Source: Sceloporus undulatus (taxonomy: Eukaryota > Chordata > Lepidosauria > Squamata > Phrynosomatidae). From it: 64,000 bases of DNA. Of the stretch, positions 1-11,504 are shown one piece after another (the stretch's first letter is position 1; every line of letters begins with the position of its first letter). The translations under genes were made by a program, and so were the position numbers. The DNA is taken from NCBI RefSeq assembly GCF_019175285.1, contig NC_056522.1, positions 68,857,361 to 68,921,360 of the forward strand, given 5' to 3'. Under the pieces are notes generated by a model that did not search any database, was not told the DNA's origin, and saw only the letters and a program-made list of their open reading frames with translations.

Positions 1-34
1 GGACCGATATAGAACTGAAAGGATGGAATTAGTT

Positions 35-236
35 TTATGTGTATGTGCCTTCAAGTTACTTGTCAACTTATGGCAACCCCATGAATTTCATAGGGCTTTC
101 TTAGGCAATGAATACCATTGCCTTCTTCTAAAATATAGCCCACAACACCTGGTATTCTTTGGGGGATACAAAGTACTATCCAGACAAAGCTTCCAAAATC
201 AGATGCTGTCTAGTGTCTTTAGGGTATTTAGGCCAT
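35..236 (-). mobile_element. 5S-rRNA-derived SINE, reverse orientation
   Basis: Read on the minus strand, a diverged 5S rRNA head (about 137-236) is followed by a body and a BovB-like tail (about 40-80, the 'cttcaag...cttatggcaacccca' block). The reversed 5S landmarks are visible: the 'acctggtattc' 3' part, 'aagtacta' and 'agcttcc...atcagat', which correspond to the box C to box A interval of the pol III internal promoter. A second copy lies at 57010-57212 in the other orientation. It is a SINE fossil and not a 5S gene, because it is diverged and fused to a LINE-type tail. Confidence 0.75.
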
Positions 237-586
237 GATCTAGTGTCTGAAAAGCTTGAATGAGTTTGTGGATGGATTTCTCTTCAAAATATTTGGGAAG
301 CATAATTTTATATCATGTAGTTTGGCTGTTACTGTTTGCAACTTATTACTGGCATACTACTTGTATTTCACTGAATTTGCATGGTAATGTTTGCTATCTA
401 ATATTGCTAGAATAGGTCAGAAAGCCATCAGAATTTAGTTTAATCACTACTAGGGACTAGATGAAAATAAGGTTAGTTGGTTTTAGGTCTACAGATATCC
501 CTGATCTGCAAGTTTTGCTAAAATGAATTCATATTACAGTCAGCTCTCCATAAAGAAAATATTTTTTAAAAGTTAATTCCCCCAAG
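237..586. other. AT-rich intergenic stretch, nothing recognised
   Basis: I see no coding potential, no terminal repeats and no recognisable repeat family in this stretch. Confidence 0.4.
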
Positions 587-737
587 CAAACCTTGATTTT
601 GCCATTTTATATACACCATTTTACTATGCCACTGTATAAATGGGACTTGAGCTTCCACGGATTTTGGTATCCATGGGGGGTCCTGGAATCATATCCCAGT
701 GGATACCAAGGGCTCACTGGCATGGTACAGACTACCC
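587..737. mobile_element. Tigger/pogo-like DNA transposon fragment
   Basis: The sequence 'ccacggattttggtatcc' followed by 'gtcctggaa' and the end 'ggataccaagggctcactg' matches the terminal part of Tigger-like elements, whose inverted repeats read CAGTtggcccttggtatcc. Only this end is clear. The expected TA duplication has decayed. A Harbinger-like copy begins directly to the right. Confidence 0.6.
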
Positions 738-1170
738 CTTCAGGGGCAGCTTGCACCCGTGCCTTTTCTTGCCAGGTTGGGGGTAGGGAGCCTCACCAGC
801 AGCCCAGGGGCCCCAATCTGGCACTTTTCAGGACCATGGAGAAGCGGCAAAATGCTTTCTCCCATGGCTTTGTTCCCATGGCCATTTGGTTGCTGCATGG
901 GAACAAAGCTTGTGGCGCCGCAATGAAAAGGAGCTGCCTAGAGCAGCTCCTTTATTGCGGTGCCGCAACCAGGAAGTGACACCATCATGATGCCAATTCC
1001 TGTGTGCTATGTTTGGGCACTCAGACGTGGCGCCGGCATCATGGCGGTCCACATGTAGATGGGAGGCTGCCATGATGACGCCACTGCCATGTACTAGGGT
1101 TGCGGGGCATGTGGACGCTCCACCCCCAGGCACCCCTAGTATATGGCCAGGCCAGCGCAAAACACCGATC
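718..1170 (-). mobile_element. PIF/Harbinger-like non-autonomous element (CTAGGGTT family), degraded
   Basis: The left end 'catggtacagactacc' resembles the GTTACAGAC terminus of the better copies at 17372 and 55349. Inside are the family hairpins: an 'aaaggagctgc...gcagctccttt' palindrome near 930-953, the 'gcatgatgacgccactgcc' block, and the 'tactagggttg...cccctagta' hairpin near 1092-1142. No transposase reading frame is present. Open frames across it are by-products of its GC-rich hairpins. Confidence 0.55.
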
Positions 1171-4100
1171 TGGACCAGACCACTGTATTTATTCATACAT
1201 ATTATTCCTTTTACTGGCTTCCTCACTGCCTGTCTTAACATTAGGTCCTTCTTGCCTTTGTCTTAACATGCACCATACTTTGCTCCCACACATCCCATCA
1301 GCACAACTACATGATCTCACAGTAGAATGTTATGTGTTCAAATCATTTATTAATCTTTATGGGTCATGTTTAAGTAGCAAAGCAAATAACCTATAAAGAA
1401 ACCCAGTGCAGAAACATTATTCATAGGACCAGTGGCAGCTAGTGGCTTCAATGTCAGTGAAATAGCAAATCTACTGTGGGTTCTAGACTAAACTTTAAAT
1501 GAGCTAGCGAAGGAACTGACCATTACCCTCTTAAATAGTTTTGATTCCTGGGATAGCTCATTTCCTTCCCAATTTAGACTAAAAAACAGAGAATTAATTC
1601 ATCATCCCACTGACATGGTAGTTACCAGCCAGCATAACACTGCTGCCCAAACCAAAGTTGTGGATTGTTCAGACCTGTTCATACATTATGACCAAAAGAA
1701 TAGCCATCTCTTCCCCTGAACCAATGTGTTATTTTTATGAGTGCTTTTACTGTGGCAGCTGTGTTCAGAGTGCTAGGCTACACAGTATTATTTTTATAAA
1801 TGTATATTTAAACATGGGTATAAAGGACATGATAGAACAATGTACTTGCCTTCACTGAAATGGTGTCACCTCCTTGCAAGCCAAGGCAACATAGGTTTCC
1901 TTTGTTAAACACTTGTCACTATGATTATTATAACAGAGACAGTGGTATTTTGAAGCATCTTGGAATATTTTCAGTCATTGCAGCGTCTCTTTGTTACAGA
2001 TTGCAACTGAATTTGTAAGATTCCCCCTTCTGTCTCTCTATCTCCCTCTCTCTCTCTTCCCCCCCATCTCCTTCTTCTCTTCTGTGCAAGTCTAAGAAAG
2101 GAATTGTTCTTGAATTTTATCCTCCCCCATATCAGTAAAAAAGAAAAAAAACTGAAGCTACATGCCAGAAATATTGAATCCCTACAAAGCTTCTGTGGTA
2201 CATCTCCCCTCTCTCTCTTTCTTGTCTGACTCACTGACTAGGTCATTGGCAGCACTCCAAAATTAAGCCAACAGAGGTGGTTGATGTTGGTAGGAGGACC
2301 AGCATCCTGAGCATACCAAGTGCCTGGTTTTGATCTGTGATCCTAAGCACTCATTTCCACTTCACAGACTCTCCTGAGCCATGCCACTGAGAGACAAATC
2401 CCAGTCGTGGTGGGAGGAAAGATGTGAGCCAAAAAAAGAGGTGCATTTATTAGGCTGTTTTTCTTTCTCTGAAAAGAAGCATTTATCAGTGATTTCATAT
2501 ATCATGTGAGAAGTGGCTCCCTGCCAGTTTCCAGGGATCCAAACAATCTGCTGACATCATATGCTAACTATAGAGGTGCCTTTTGCTTGAGGTGAATAAA
2601 TAATGCAGCTGCAATGGCAGAGGTCTTTAGCGACACAGTTTTTATTATGATTGGGCTGTCAGGTCTGAACAATCAGAAGAACCATTCCCAACTGCAACAA
2701 GAAATGCTAGTCACGGCAACATTTAGAACAGTTATCAAAAGAAGCAGTGAGGGGCACAATCCACCCAGAAGTCAGCTTGCTGCTGCTAGCTACTTTGAAC
2801 TTAGTGGAAGCAACAGAAGATTGTAGCACTGTTCTTGCATATCTCCAATTAATTCCAGTTGTGTTTGTGCAAGAAAAAAAAGGCAGGGGCTTATATGTAT
2901 ACTGTTGTTTGAGTGCCCATGTCTGGTCTCACCAAAAAGTTCTGTGCCTACATATAGCTAGCTGGGCCAAATTAAGACGAGCCTGAATTTGTTAAGTTAG
3001 GGAGCCCTATTGCTGTACTCTTTAAATGACATAATTTGTTTTTGTTTTTTATATTAAGGCCCCCTTCATAGTCTAAGGCATTAAAGTCTTGCTTACTTAG
3101 TTTGTACATAAATCCAGTACTAGGTCCAGCTCTTAAAAATGTACATGTCAAGCCACCAGGGCATTTTAAAAGAAAAGGAGTCCATTCTCCACTGCATACA
3201 ATCCTGACATTCAGATTATGTTAAAAGAGATTTCTTTTTTAAAAAAGAAGTCAATACAGTGTTGCAAATCAATTTAAACACATCAATATCCTAGCGATTT
3301 TTGTTATCCTACTTACCATCAGAAAATACCTGAAGTAAAAAGAAGAAAAATCCCTAGAACGCTTATAAAAGCTTAGAAAAATTAGTTTAAAAACTCAACA
3401 GATCTAGGAAGGCAGAAGATACATATTTAGGGATTATTTTTATTTTTGGTTTGCAGGAACTTTCAGAAGACACTGCAACAGAGTGGGAATCATGCTGTTC
3501 ACCAATTAAATTACATGTGTCCAGTTTCCAAAAGCCAGGACTGGGTGTCCATTTGGACACACAACTATTACTTAACTATGCCTGCTAGGCAGAGTGCTGT
3601 CACTTCAGCCCTCCCTTTGAAAGGAGATTTTAAAAAATATATCCATATCTCCTTCAAGGAACAAGATGAGTGCTTCAGTGTTCAGTTTCTTTGCAAGTAC
3701 TGCATGAGGCATCTTGGAGAACAACAGCAAAACAGATAGTTGCAGCAGGAAACATTAAACTCACAGTAATGTCCTTTAATAACAGTTTCTAGGGGTGTGC
3801 TTATTTTAGTGTGCTGCAGCAAAAACAAAAAACCAAAACAAACCCAAGTCTTGTAGTCGCTAGCTAACAAATTTTATTTGACATAAGTGGTTCATTAAAA
3901 TATAGGCCAAATAAAATGTGTCCATGCTTAATAAGACTTTTTATTGCTTTTAATGTAGAACTGTGTGTGGAGCAAGAAAAACAATTTTTCTAGTCCTCCC
4001 ATCAGCTCTAACCATTGGCTATGCTGACTGGGGCTGCATGGAATTACAGCCCAGCAACATCAATTGCCCAAACCTGCTTTAAAAAAAAGAGGATTGATGA

Positions 4101-4230
4101 AACCCTCAGAAACTCTACCTCAGTATATTTTCTCCAGTTCTTTTCTGCTCCATGGAATCTAAATGTTGTCCTCTGAGAGAGTGGCACAGAGAAAGTAAAG
4201 AGTTATTCAAAACTAATATTATATACCACT
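1171..4230. other. Unclassified intergenic DNA
   Basis: No gene is recognised. A CT-rich low-complexity tract lies at about 2022-2080. At about 3995-4075 is a diverged fragment of the common squamate 'ggctatgctgactggggctgcatgg...attacagcccagcaacat' repeat. Open frames here are under 100 codons, AT-rich and without conserved motifs. Confidence 0.4.
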
Positions 4231-4231
4231 G

Positions 4232-4620
4232 GTCTCTGGGGTGGCTACCAATATACTTCCAGTCTGAACTGAAGGTATAGTGACATTGAAAGCCCTAAAT
4301 GGCCTGGGGTTCCAGTACTTCATACAGCACCTCTCGCTATATATGCCTGTTTCAGGGCTGAGGTTGGCTAGAAGGACTATCCTCTGTGTCCTACTAGGCC
4401 ACAACATGCTGTGGAGAAGAGCTATGTCTTCAGTGGTGCCCGCTATGGAATACTGACCACAATGCTGGCATTATTCTCACATGATGTAAAAACATGACTT
4501 TTTATTAAAGACATTGGACCTAGCTATTTTATCCAAGTCATATGTGTGAATTCCATATTGAAGCTACTTTGGATCCCATTTTGGGAGAAAGAGAGGATAC
4601 AAGTGAAATAAATAAATACA
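4232..4620 (+). mobile_element. L2/CR1-group LINE 3' end, degraded
   Basis: Translated forward, 'KALNGLGF' followed by 'LSLYMP' is the end of a LINE ORF2 of the same kind as at 7563-8189 (KALNGLGP...LSPYNPP). The 3' terminus 'cccattttgggagaaagagaggatacaag' ending in an (AAATA)n tail is typical of L2-type LINE 3' ends. The copy is strongly 5'-truncated and its frame is broken. Confidence 0.6.
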
Positions 4621-4859
4621 AAATTATGTTTAAGCCATCTTTTCCAAAATTGCTTTCAAATGTTTAAAGTGAATGGATTGTCCTGAGATGTTTTGATGCA
4701 GGGTGTGATATAAGTATTTTATTAAATATAAATTCCAAGAAGGACTATTTTCTGTGGACTTCAGTGCAGCGTTGTGGATATTTACTCTATTTGTTAATGC
4801 ATTGATGCTCTAATTAATTTTTGGGGTGCTATCATTGTTGTAGCCAGGGACCACAGAAC

Positions 4860-5240
4860 TGTTTTTAGTGGGGGGGGGGGGGGAATCAACACTGGCAGAG
4901 AGGTTGTATTAATTTTGTTTATCTGCAGGTACTTACATGGGGAGGGCAGATCAGTTTTCCAATCCATCATCGCTGAAATATCCTTTAATCTTTACATTTA
5001 CAGGTACAATGTATACTTAGAATGCCCTGGGCACAAATAAGCGTGCACAGGAGAGAACACAGGCAGTCTTTGTTATTCTTGGGAAGGCTCAGCAGCATCA
5101 TATTCCTTCACATTTTTTTAGTGCTCGATCAATTGATAAAATTCTGATTAATAATTCTAGGGAGGCTTAGCTACATAAGAGTCCAGTTTTGGCAGATCAT
5201 TTGGGGAGGGGATTCACTCCTCCCAGCCTAATCCTGGGAG
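4860..5240. repeat. Unclassified interspersed repeat, copy 1
   Basis: It aligns by eye, with many substitutions, to 39290-39710. Shared blocks in the same order are 'aggttgt..attaattttg', 'gtactt..catggggagggc', 'catcatcgctgaaatat/cattatcatccttaaat', 'aagcgtgcacag/aagtgtgcatag' and a final 'ccagttttggcagatcatttg' region. I cannot assign a family. A G-run lies at 4869-4883. Confidence 0.5.
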
Positions 5241-5287
5241 GGCTCAAGACTCTCCTCTATTTTGGGGTCTGTGACTGTAGCTGTTGA

Positions 5288-5288
<1 letters not shown>

Positions 5289-5341
<53 letters not shown>
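5289..5341. repeat. (TA)n microsatellite
   Basis: An uninterrupted TA dinucleotide array of about 26 units. It yields a poly Ile-Tyr open frame that is not a gene. Confidence 0.95.
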
Positions 5342-5343
<2 letters not shown>

Positions 5344-6298
5344 AGTTCCAAAGCATAGACAAAAGCAGATTAAAATTAATGGTACCAAAACTACTTTGTA
5401 TGCAGGTATGCCAGCTGTGGACTATATGATTATCAAACAAATTGTAGATGCAACACTGACTTCCATAGCATCATTTTTACTAGTAATATTAGGCCTTACT
5501 AAGCCAATAAGAAAGCAAATTGGCACTCAGCTGAAATTATTATTTCTGCAGAATGTAATGTCCTCTACTATTGGTTCAGTGTGACATTGCACATGATGGA
5601 GAGAAATAAGCAATACAGCAGTAATACGTAGGCTGCCCATGTGAGTTACCCAGGCAATGAGCCATCAAATGAAACAGTTTGTAGAGTCTGGAACAGTGTC
5701 CAAACAGAACAATAGAGTGAATTCATGCTCACATAGCTTCATAAGGATTCCCCCAGAGTATCCATTCATATTGATTTTGTAATGCTATCTCTTTGCTATC
5801 CTGCTGGCATTATATATGCATATATCCATATGCATTACAGTCACTTGTATTTATAAATGACTTGCATCAAAAGAATTACAATTTATATCCTAAGTCTGCT
5901 ATTAATGCAGCCTTGAGATTTTTTAAAAAATCAGTGGGCATCAGAAAAACAGCATTTTTTAATTTTTTTAAAAAAATCTATACATGCTGTTTATTGTCTG
6001 CTCTGCACATAATATAGAAAGTTTGGCCTTTGCCACTAGGCAGATGGATTTTGGGACATTATGTCAACATTTATGGCCAAATATATTAATAACTCTTCAC
6101 AGACATAGAAACAGTTAATTTGTATTCAGTGACTTTATTAAATACTGTTTACAGTAGCATAGCATCTGTATGAAGGCTGAGGAAGGACTAGGGAAGTGCA
6201 TTTTTTACAATGCGGCTTTTTCTATGCTGGGACAGGGTGTAGTTCTAGGCCTTCCCAAGACTTTGTTTCATATGAAACACTGACCCACATTACTGCTA
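5342..6298. other. Unclassified AT-rich intergenic DNA
   Basis: No feature is recognised. The short open frames are AT-rich and unsupported. Confidence 0.4.
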
Positions 6299-6657
6299 CA
6301 GGTTGAGTCCCCCTTATCCAAAATGCTAGGGAGCAGAAGTGTGTTGGATTTTGTATTTTGTATTTTGTATTTTTTTTTGTATTTTTGAATATTTGTATAT
6401 ATATATAAAGAGATACCTTGGAGATGGCACCCAAGTCTAAACATAAAAAAAACATTTATGTTTTGTTTACATTTTATACACATAGCCTGAAGATAATTTT
6501 GTATGTAGTAGTTTAATAATTTTGTGCATGACACAAAGTTTTTGTACACTGAGCCATCAGAAAGCAAATGTATCACTATCTCAGACAATCAAGTTGAAAA
6601 TTTTGGATTTTGGAATATTTCAGATTTCAGAATTCCAGATAGGGGGAACTTAACTTG
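6299..6657. mobile_element. Tigger-like miniature DNA transposon with TA duplication
   Basis: The left end CAGGTTGAGTCCCCCTTATC follows TA at 6297-6298. The right end (reverse complement CAAGTTAAGTTCCCCC) is followed by TA at 6658-6659. These ends match the 'CAGGTTGAG.atccctTATCC' class of pogo/Tigger elements. The internal part includes 'ttttggattttggaatattt'. It has no transposase and is non-autonomous. Confidence 0.75.
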
Positions 6658-6659
6658 TA

Positions 6660-7345
6660 TTGGATAAGATCTATTGGTAGTAAATGATACTGCTGATAGT
6701 ATACAGCAGGGAAGAATTCCAGCTCTTTTCCTGATGGGATCCAGCATCCCCTCACAGCCAAAGATAGAACTCAGTCCCTAAATCAAATCAAAAGAGGATT
6801 ATCGAAATGAAAACATATGGTCTGGATTCTAATTTCATACCAGTCAAAATGACCATAATCTCTCTCAAATGAGCTTTAGAATAATACAAGTACCCACAGT
6901 GGGTCAGTGCAGTTCCTTTTTAAGATGACAGCTCTCAGAATATCCCATACCGGCTGGGGATTTTGAGAGTTGGAATCCAAAAAGGAATTTTCCCCAAGCT
7001 TTGGTCCATGGCTGCCTCTCTGTAGCTTCATGAGGCCAGTATGCCTTCACTAGCTCTGCCAGTTCCTTCCTGTAGTTTGAGTGAAGGATCAGAGCTGGCC
7101 TACCCAAACAGGAAACCAAGTGGTCCAAGTGGTCCTGGGCTGTACTGCATGACAGCTGCCTGTTTGTTGGGGGAGCGGTCCTTTCTTAATGTCTCTTCAC
7201 TTACATATATTTTAGAAAACCTGAATAGAAAAGAGAATAGCAGAAAAGTTGCTAGACAATCATTCTCTTGCCATATAGTTTTCTCTGTGTAGCAAGCCTG
7301 GTTCTACCACTAGGTAGAGTGAGCAGGTCATGAACCAGAATAGGA
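6660..7345. other. Unclassified intergenic DNA
   Basis: No gene or known repeat is recognised before the LINE tail that begins at about 7346. Confidence 0.4.
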
Positions 7346-8200
7346 AAGCTATTAATAATAAATAAATAATAAAAATTTTATTTGTATACCACCCTTCTTA
7401 AAATCAGGGCGGTGTACAGCAAATGTGCAACATACAACAACACAACTACAAAATTGGTTAAAACAAAGCAATAATAATAATACAATTCATAAAATTCATA
7501 CCGGCAGAACAATGCTGACCACGAAAAGGGGGCGGGGGGGAGGAAGTATTCTGGGGCAGAGGTCAGGGGTAAGCCTGCTCAAATAAGTAGGTTTTTAACC
7601 CCTTCTTAAATTGGGCTAGGGAAGTGGTTGAGCGGAGCTCGAAGGGCAGCGAGTTCCAGAGATTGGGGGCCGAGATGGAGAAGGCCCTCCTAGAAGTGGA
7701 CATATATTTCCCCTCTGGAACTCTTAGCAATTGCTGCCCTGATGATCTGAGTGTGCGGGGCGGATTGTACGGGGAGAGGCGATCCTCCAGGTACCCTGGG
7801 CCCAAGCCATTTAGGGCTTTATAGGTGATAACCAACACCTTGTATTGCGCCCGGAAGCAGATAGGCAGCCAATGTAGGTCTTTAAGGACTGGTGTTATAT
7901 GACTGGCCCTGGCAGTGCCAGTGACCAGTTGGGCTGCCATATTCTGCACAAGTTGCAGCTTCCGGGTATGGTACAAGGGTTGCCCCATGTAGAGCGCATT
8001 GCAGAAATCCAAACGAGAGGTTACCAGGGCATGTACAACAGTTTCAAGGTCCCTCCGGTCAAGGTAGGGTCGCAGCTGGCGTATCAGCCGAAGCTGATAA
8101 CAGGTGCTCCTGACCATCGCATCCACCTGAGATGTAAGGTGGAGCGACGAATCAAGGAGCATCCCCAGACTGCGTACCAAGTCCTTCACGGAGAGCGTGA
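7346..8200 (-). mobile_element. L2-type (L2/CR1 group) LINE, 5'-truncated 3' part
   Basis: On the minus strand this reads: end of ORF2 (8189 down to 7563), then a 3' UTR, then the tail 'ccgccctgattttaagaag' and an (AAT)n-rich end at 7346-7375. Truncation at about 8200 is typical of incomplete target-primed reverse transcription. It sits directly in front of the 3' end of another, older LINE copy at 8205-8545. A relative is at 62670-63265. Confidence 0.85.
7563..8189 (-). pseudogene. C-terminal part of LINE ORF2 (L2/CR1-group reverse transcriptase protein)
   Basis: 208 codons are open to a stop at 7563. The protein carries the hallmarks of the region after the reverse transcriptase catalytic core in L2/CR1 LINEs: SLGMLLDSSL, QLRPYLDRRDLETVVHAL, SRLDFCNALYMG, KLQLVQNMAA, VLKDLHWLPI, KVLVITYKALNGLGPGYL, NLWNSLPFELRS and LKTYLFEQAY. 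The catalytic reverse transcriptase and endonuclease parts are absent because the insertion is 5'-truncated, so it cannot function alone. The frame is uninterrupted over its whole length, which suggests a young copy. The start codon shown is only the first methionine in the truncated frame. Confidence 0.85.
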
Positions 8201-8204
8201 TTTA

Positions 8205-8545
8205 ATTAATTAAATTTATACCCTGCCATTCTACCAATATGGGACCAAAAGCACTATCAGAATAAACAAAATTTAGCTAGAACAATATATAGCACAAAAG
8301 TTTTAAAAACAAAATAGTCCAATTAAAATGTTGATATAAAATAATTTAAAATACATATAAAATACAGTAAAAAGGTAAAACCACAGCACATCCTATTAAA
8401 AGACCCCACAACAAGCTAGGAGCCCAAAAACCTGTTGGAGGGAGTTTGAGCTGCTGAGAAGGTCGTCTCATATGTCCTCAGTAGACAAGTCTGTGAGAAT
8501 ACTGGGATTGAGAAAAGCCCTCCACGAAGATTTTAAGACTAAGGC
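8205..8545 (-). mobile_element. Second L2-type LINE 3' end, older
   Basis: Minus-strand tail: 'ttaattaattaaatttata' then 'ccctgccattctaccaatatggg', an A/T-rich 3' UTR, and a diverged coding end near 8410-8545. The younger LINE at 7346-8200 ends immediately beside its A-rich tail. Confidence 0.5.
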
Positions 8546-10154
8546 AGCTTCATCCTGAATGAAAAAGAGGAATGACTATAGTGACTGATTGAACACATCC
8601 ATAGCTGATCAGTCATAAGATGATACTCTGGTACCCAGGGGATCATGCTACTGCTGCTCACATATATGTTGCAGAATGTTGTTATATTTGGTTGCCTTAA
8701 AAGCAACTGTCCAAACTCTGCTTTAAGCAGATGGTTATAGGGATATACTGAAGGGGCAGAAGATTTTTAGTTATTTCATTACATTTGCATTCTCACTGAA
8801 AGACTCTTATAGGATTCCCACCCCAATGTGCACACATGCACAGTGTCAAAATTACTTGACCAGCCTCAGGTATGAAATACCTTGAATTGTGGGGAAGGGT
8901 TTGCCATTTGCTTTTCTGCCTCAAGCAAGAAATTTTTTGCGCTGACCCCTTTTGTATCTTTGCACGTGGTATTATCCAAACAGTCAGCTAAATTTGTTGT
9001 CTGAAGTGATAGTCTCTGGAAGTTTTATTAAGTGATTTGCACTGTTGACCAGGGTGAGACATTTGAGTTGAATCTGGTTTCTTGGGGTTCCCCATGACAT
9101 ACACACCTGTTAGGTGGTTTCCCAGCTTTTGTGTGATCCCCTCCCTGACATGCTGGTATTTTTTTTGTTCCACCCTTTTACCATTAGCATTGCCCATCAT
9201 TGGATAGTACTCTCCTTGATAACTCTGTAATTTAATTTTCCCCTTAGGCAGGAAAAGGTTTAACAGGATTGCTGCAGACTAGGGATGGGAATTGCATGGA
9301 CCACAGCCCACATGACGGATTCCATTCTACCACTTCCTTGGTTTCTATGGGGCCACCATATTGCAAACACAGTTACAAAATTTTAAACAGTTTGCAGATT
9401 TATTTAACCATAAAAGCCAGCAACAAAACTGTATATGGTACAATGAAACTGGCACATATAGTCTCCCAAATTTCCATACACTCCACAAATCACCAGTGCA
9501 AGACATGCTTGCAGAAATCTTACTGCTCAGCAGTTACTGCAGGCAATCTCAAAGCCCTAGATAAAAATGCAAACTAGATAAAAATAATACAAAGTCCATT
9601 CGAGATAATTAACCCTTCCATTTCCTCTTGAATTCTTCTTGTATAGAAGTGGAAATTTCAACAGGTGTTAGTTGTCATGCAACCATGTAACAAGAAGGAT
9701 CTGCTGAAAGTCTCTCTTCTACACAGCCATTAAAAGTACAGGAGCCCTCTCTAGTTTTCATTCTTGCAACCCAGTTTTGGGGCCAGTTCTTATTCATGGC
9801 AACTGATATAGCCAAACCAATAATTAATAGTGGTTCCACCAAATGGCAAACTGTACTCAAGTATCTTCTGCAGCTGCCCACTCCTTCTGAAGACTAACTT
9901 TGAGCAATGGTTGGTTGCTGCCACCAACATTAGAAACAACAAAACATCCTTAAAAACTTGTTCAAATAATGCTGCCTTAATATTTGCTTGTAAAAGATAC
10001 CAAGAAGAGACACTGTTGGAAATCACCAGTTTGGGGGCCATTGTGGCAAAGGCTTTGTACTGTTCCATTGCTGTTGTCACATCCCTCATAGAAGTGGCTT
10101 TTGAGCATGGTCTTTCTAGTTGTCCTTGATTCTCAGTGTGTATGTTTCTATGTT
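8546..10154. other. Unclassified intergenic DNA
   Basis: No gene or repeat family is recognised. The open frames at about 9269-10129 overlap on both strands and have no conserved motif. Confidence 0.35.
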
Positions 10155-10162
10155 GTATATAA

Positions 10163-10833
10163 TAGTGATGTAGACTTGAGTCAATTGACTTGGACTCAAG
10201 TCAGACTTAAGTCACTTCAGTTACTGTACTTGACTTGACAAAAATGACACACTGACTCAACTTGACTTGAGACATTCCTGACAATAAGGGTTGTTCGACA
10301 GTGGAACACACTTCCTTGGAGTGTAGTGGAGTCTCCTTCCTTAGAGGTCTTTGAATCTCTGGATGGCTGCTGGATGGCCATCTGTTGGGAATGCTTTGAT
10401 TGTGATTTCCTGCATGGGAGGGGGTTGGACTGGATGGCCCTTGTGGTCTCTTCCAACTCCATGATTCTATGTATTTCTAGTGACTGACTTGCTGGCTCCA
10501 TTCACTTCAAGCAGTAAGACCTGTCCCCAGAGTGCAGGGTGCATTTCTTGGAAGGGAACAGTAAATGTGTTAGGAAACAGGCTTGAGGCGGAAAGATCCT
10601 TCTGAAGCTTTTCAAAAGCTTTAGATGGTTCCTCTTATGTGTAACAGGGATAGACTGCCAAGCAGACCTCAACTCCCCCTCAAGCCCATTGATCAAGCAC
10701 ACTCCAACTCCTTTTTTCTGTTAAAAACTGGCAACCAGACTTGAGACACAACTTGAGACTTGACTTGAAAGTATCTTGTAAAGACTAGAGACTTTACTTG
10801 AGACTTGGACTAAAAGACTTGACTACATCACTG
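10163..10833. mobile_element. hAT-like non-autonomous DNA transposon with 8-bp duplication
   Basis: The flanking direct repeat GTATATAA is perfect (10155-10162 and 10834-10841). The ends are TAGTGATGTAG and CTACATCACTG, giving an inverted repeat (C/T)AGTGATGTAG. Both subterminal regions are packed with ACTTGAGTC / GACTTGAC-like motifs in both orientations (10171-10275 and 10730-10825). No transposase is present. A CR1 LINE 3' end lies inside. Confidence 0.85.
10281..10472 (+). mobile_element. CR1 LINE 3' end nested in the hAT-like element
   Basis: The sequence 'ttgttcgacagtggaacaca', followed by 'tggtggagtctcc'-like text, 'ctttgaatctctggatggc' and 'ggttggactggatggccctt', and ending 'ccatgattctatg', is the CR1 3' terminus with its ATTCTATG tail. 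It is 5'-truncated. Confidence 0.85.
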
Positions 10834-10841
10834 GTATATAA

Positions 10842-11316
10842 TATATGTGCAGACTATATTTTGAACAGAAAGTCAGCAAGAATGAAAGTTGGGGAGTGGG
10901 AAGTTATGTAAGATAATAGTATGGAAATGATTTCATGGTGCACCTTAAAAGGATGAATTAGATATACATATTTTGGAGTAATAGTACTAGCTTACTATCA
11001 GAAGCAATCGCTTCCTTGTTGTTGCCAGACTGCATCAGCCTCAGTCGGTAAAAACAAAGAGATGACTGCATCTGAAAGTAATAGAGAAAAGAGGAGGAGT
11101 CTTGCTCCAACACAACAGCTTACTTTATCACTAGTGACTACCTACTTGAGCAGCCTTCATCAACATGGAGCTCTCTAAATATTTTGCCAAACATCCATTA
11201 TCTTCCCCTCAAGCCTCAAACAGCATGATTGAGGATGATGTAGTCCAGCACATCTGAAAAGCATTAGGTTGGGGAAAGGTACTAAATGAACACTCACAAA
11301 ATGGCAGATATACACT
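10842..11316. other. Unclassified intergenic DNA
   Basis: There is no gene. A short 'ggatgatgtagtccagcacatctg' block near 11233-11256 resembles a widespread squamate hAT-like miniature repeat. Confidence 0.35.
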
Positions 11317-11331
11317 TCATTGTGGTGTGCT

Positions 11332-11504
11332 GTTGTTGTGTGCCTTAAAGTCATTTCCAACTTATGGCAAACCTAAAGTTACTCTATCACAGAGTTTTCT
11401 GGGGCTGAATGTGTATGACTTGCCAAAGGTTACCTAGTGGGTTTCCATGGCTGAGCAGGGAATTGAAACCTGATCACCAAAGTTAAAGTCCAATGCCCAA
11501 TGCT
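11332..11504 (-). mobile_element. Sauria-type SINE, first copy of a dimer
   Basis: Minus-strand tRNA-derived SINE with a BovB-like 3' tail. In plus-strand order it shows 'ttgttgtgtgcctt..agtcatttccaacttatg', 'gagttttctggggctga', 'tgacttgccaaaggt', 'gggtttccatggctgagcagg' and 'aaagtccaatgc'. It has lost its tRNA-like 5' end next to the second copy. Confidence 0.85.

Noticed and set aside
5228-5440. Hydrophobic 70-codon frame with a poly Tyr-Ile segment
   Set aside because: It is the translation of the (TA)n microsatellite.
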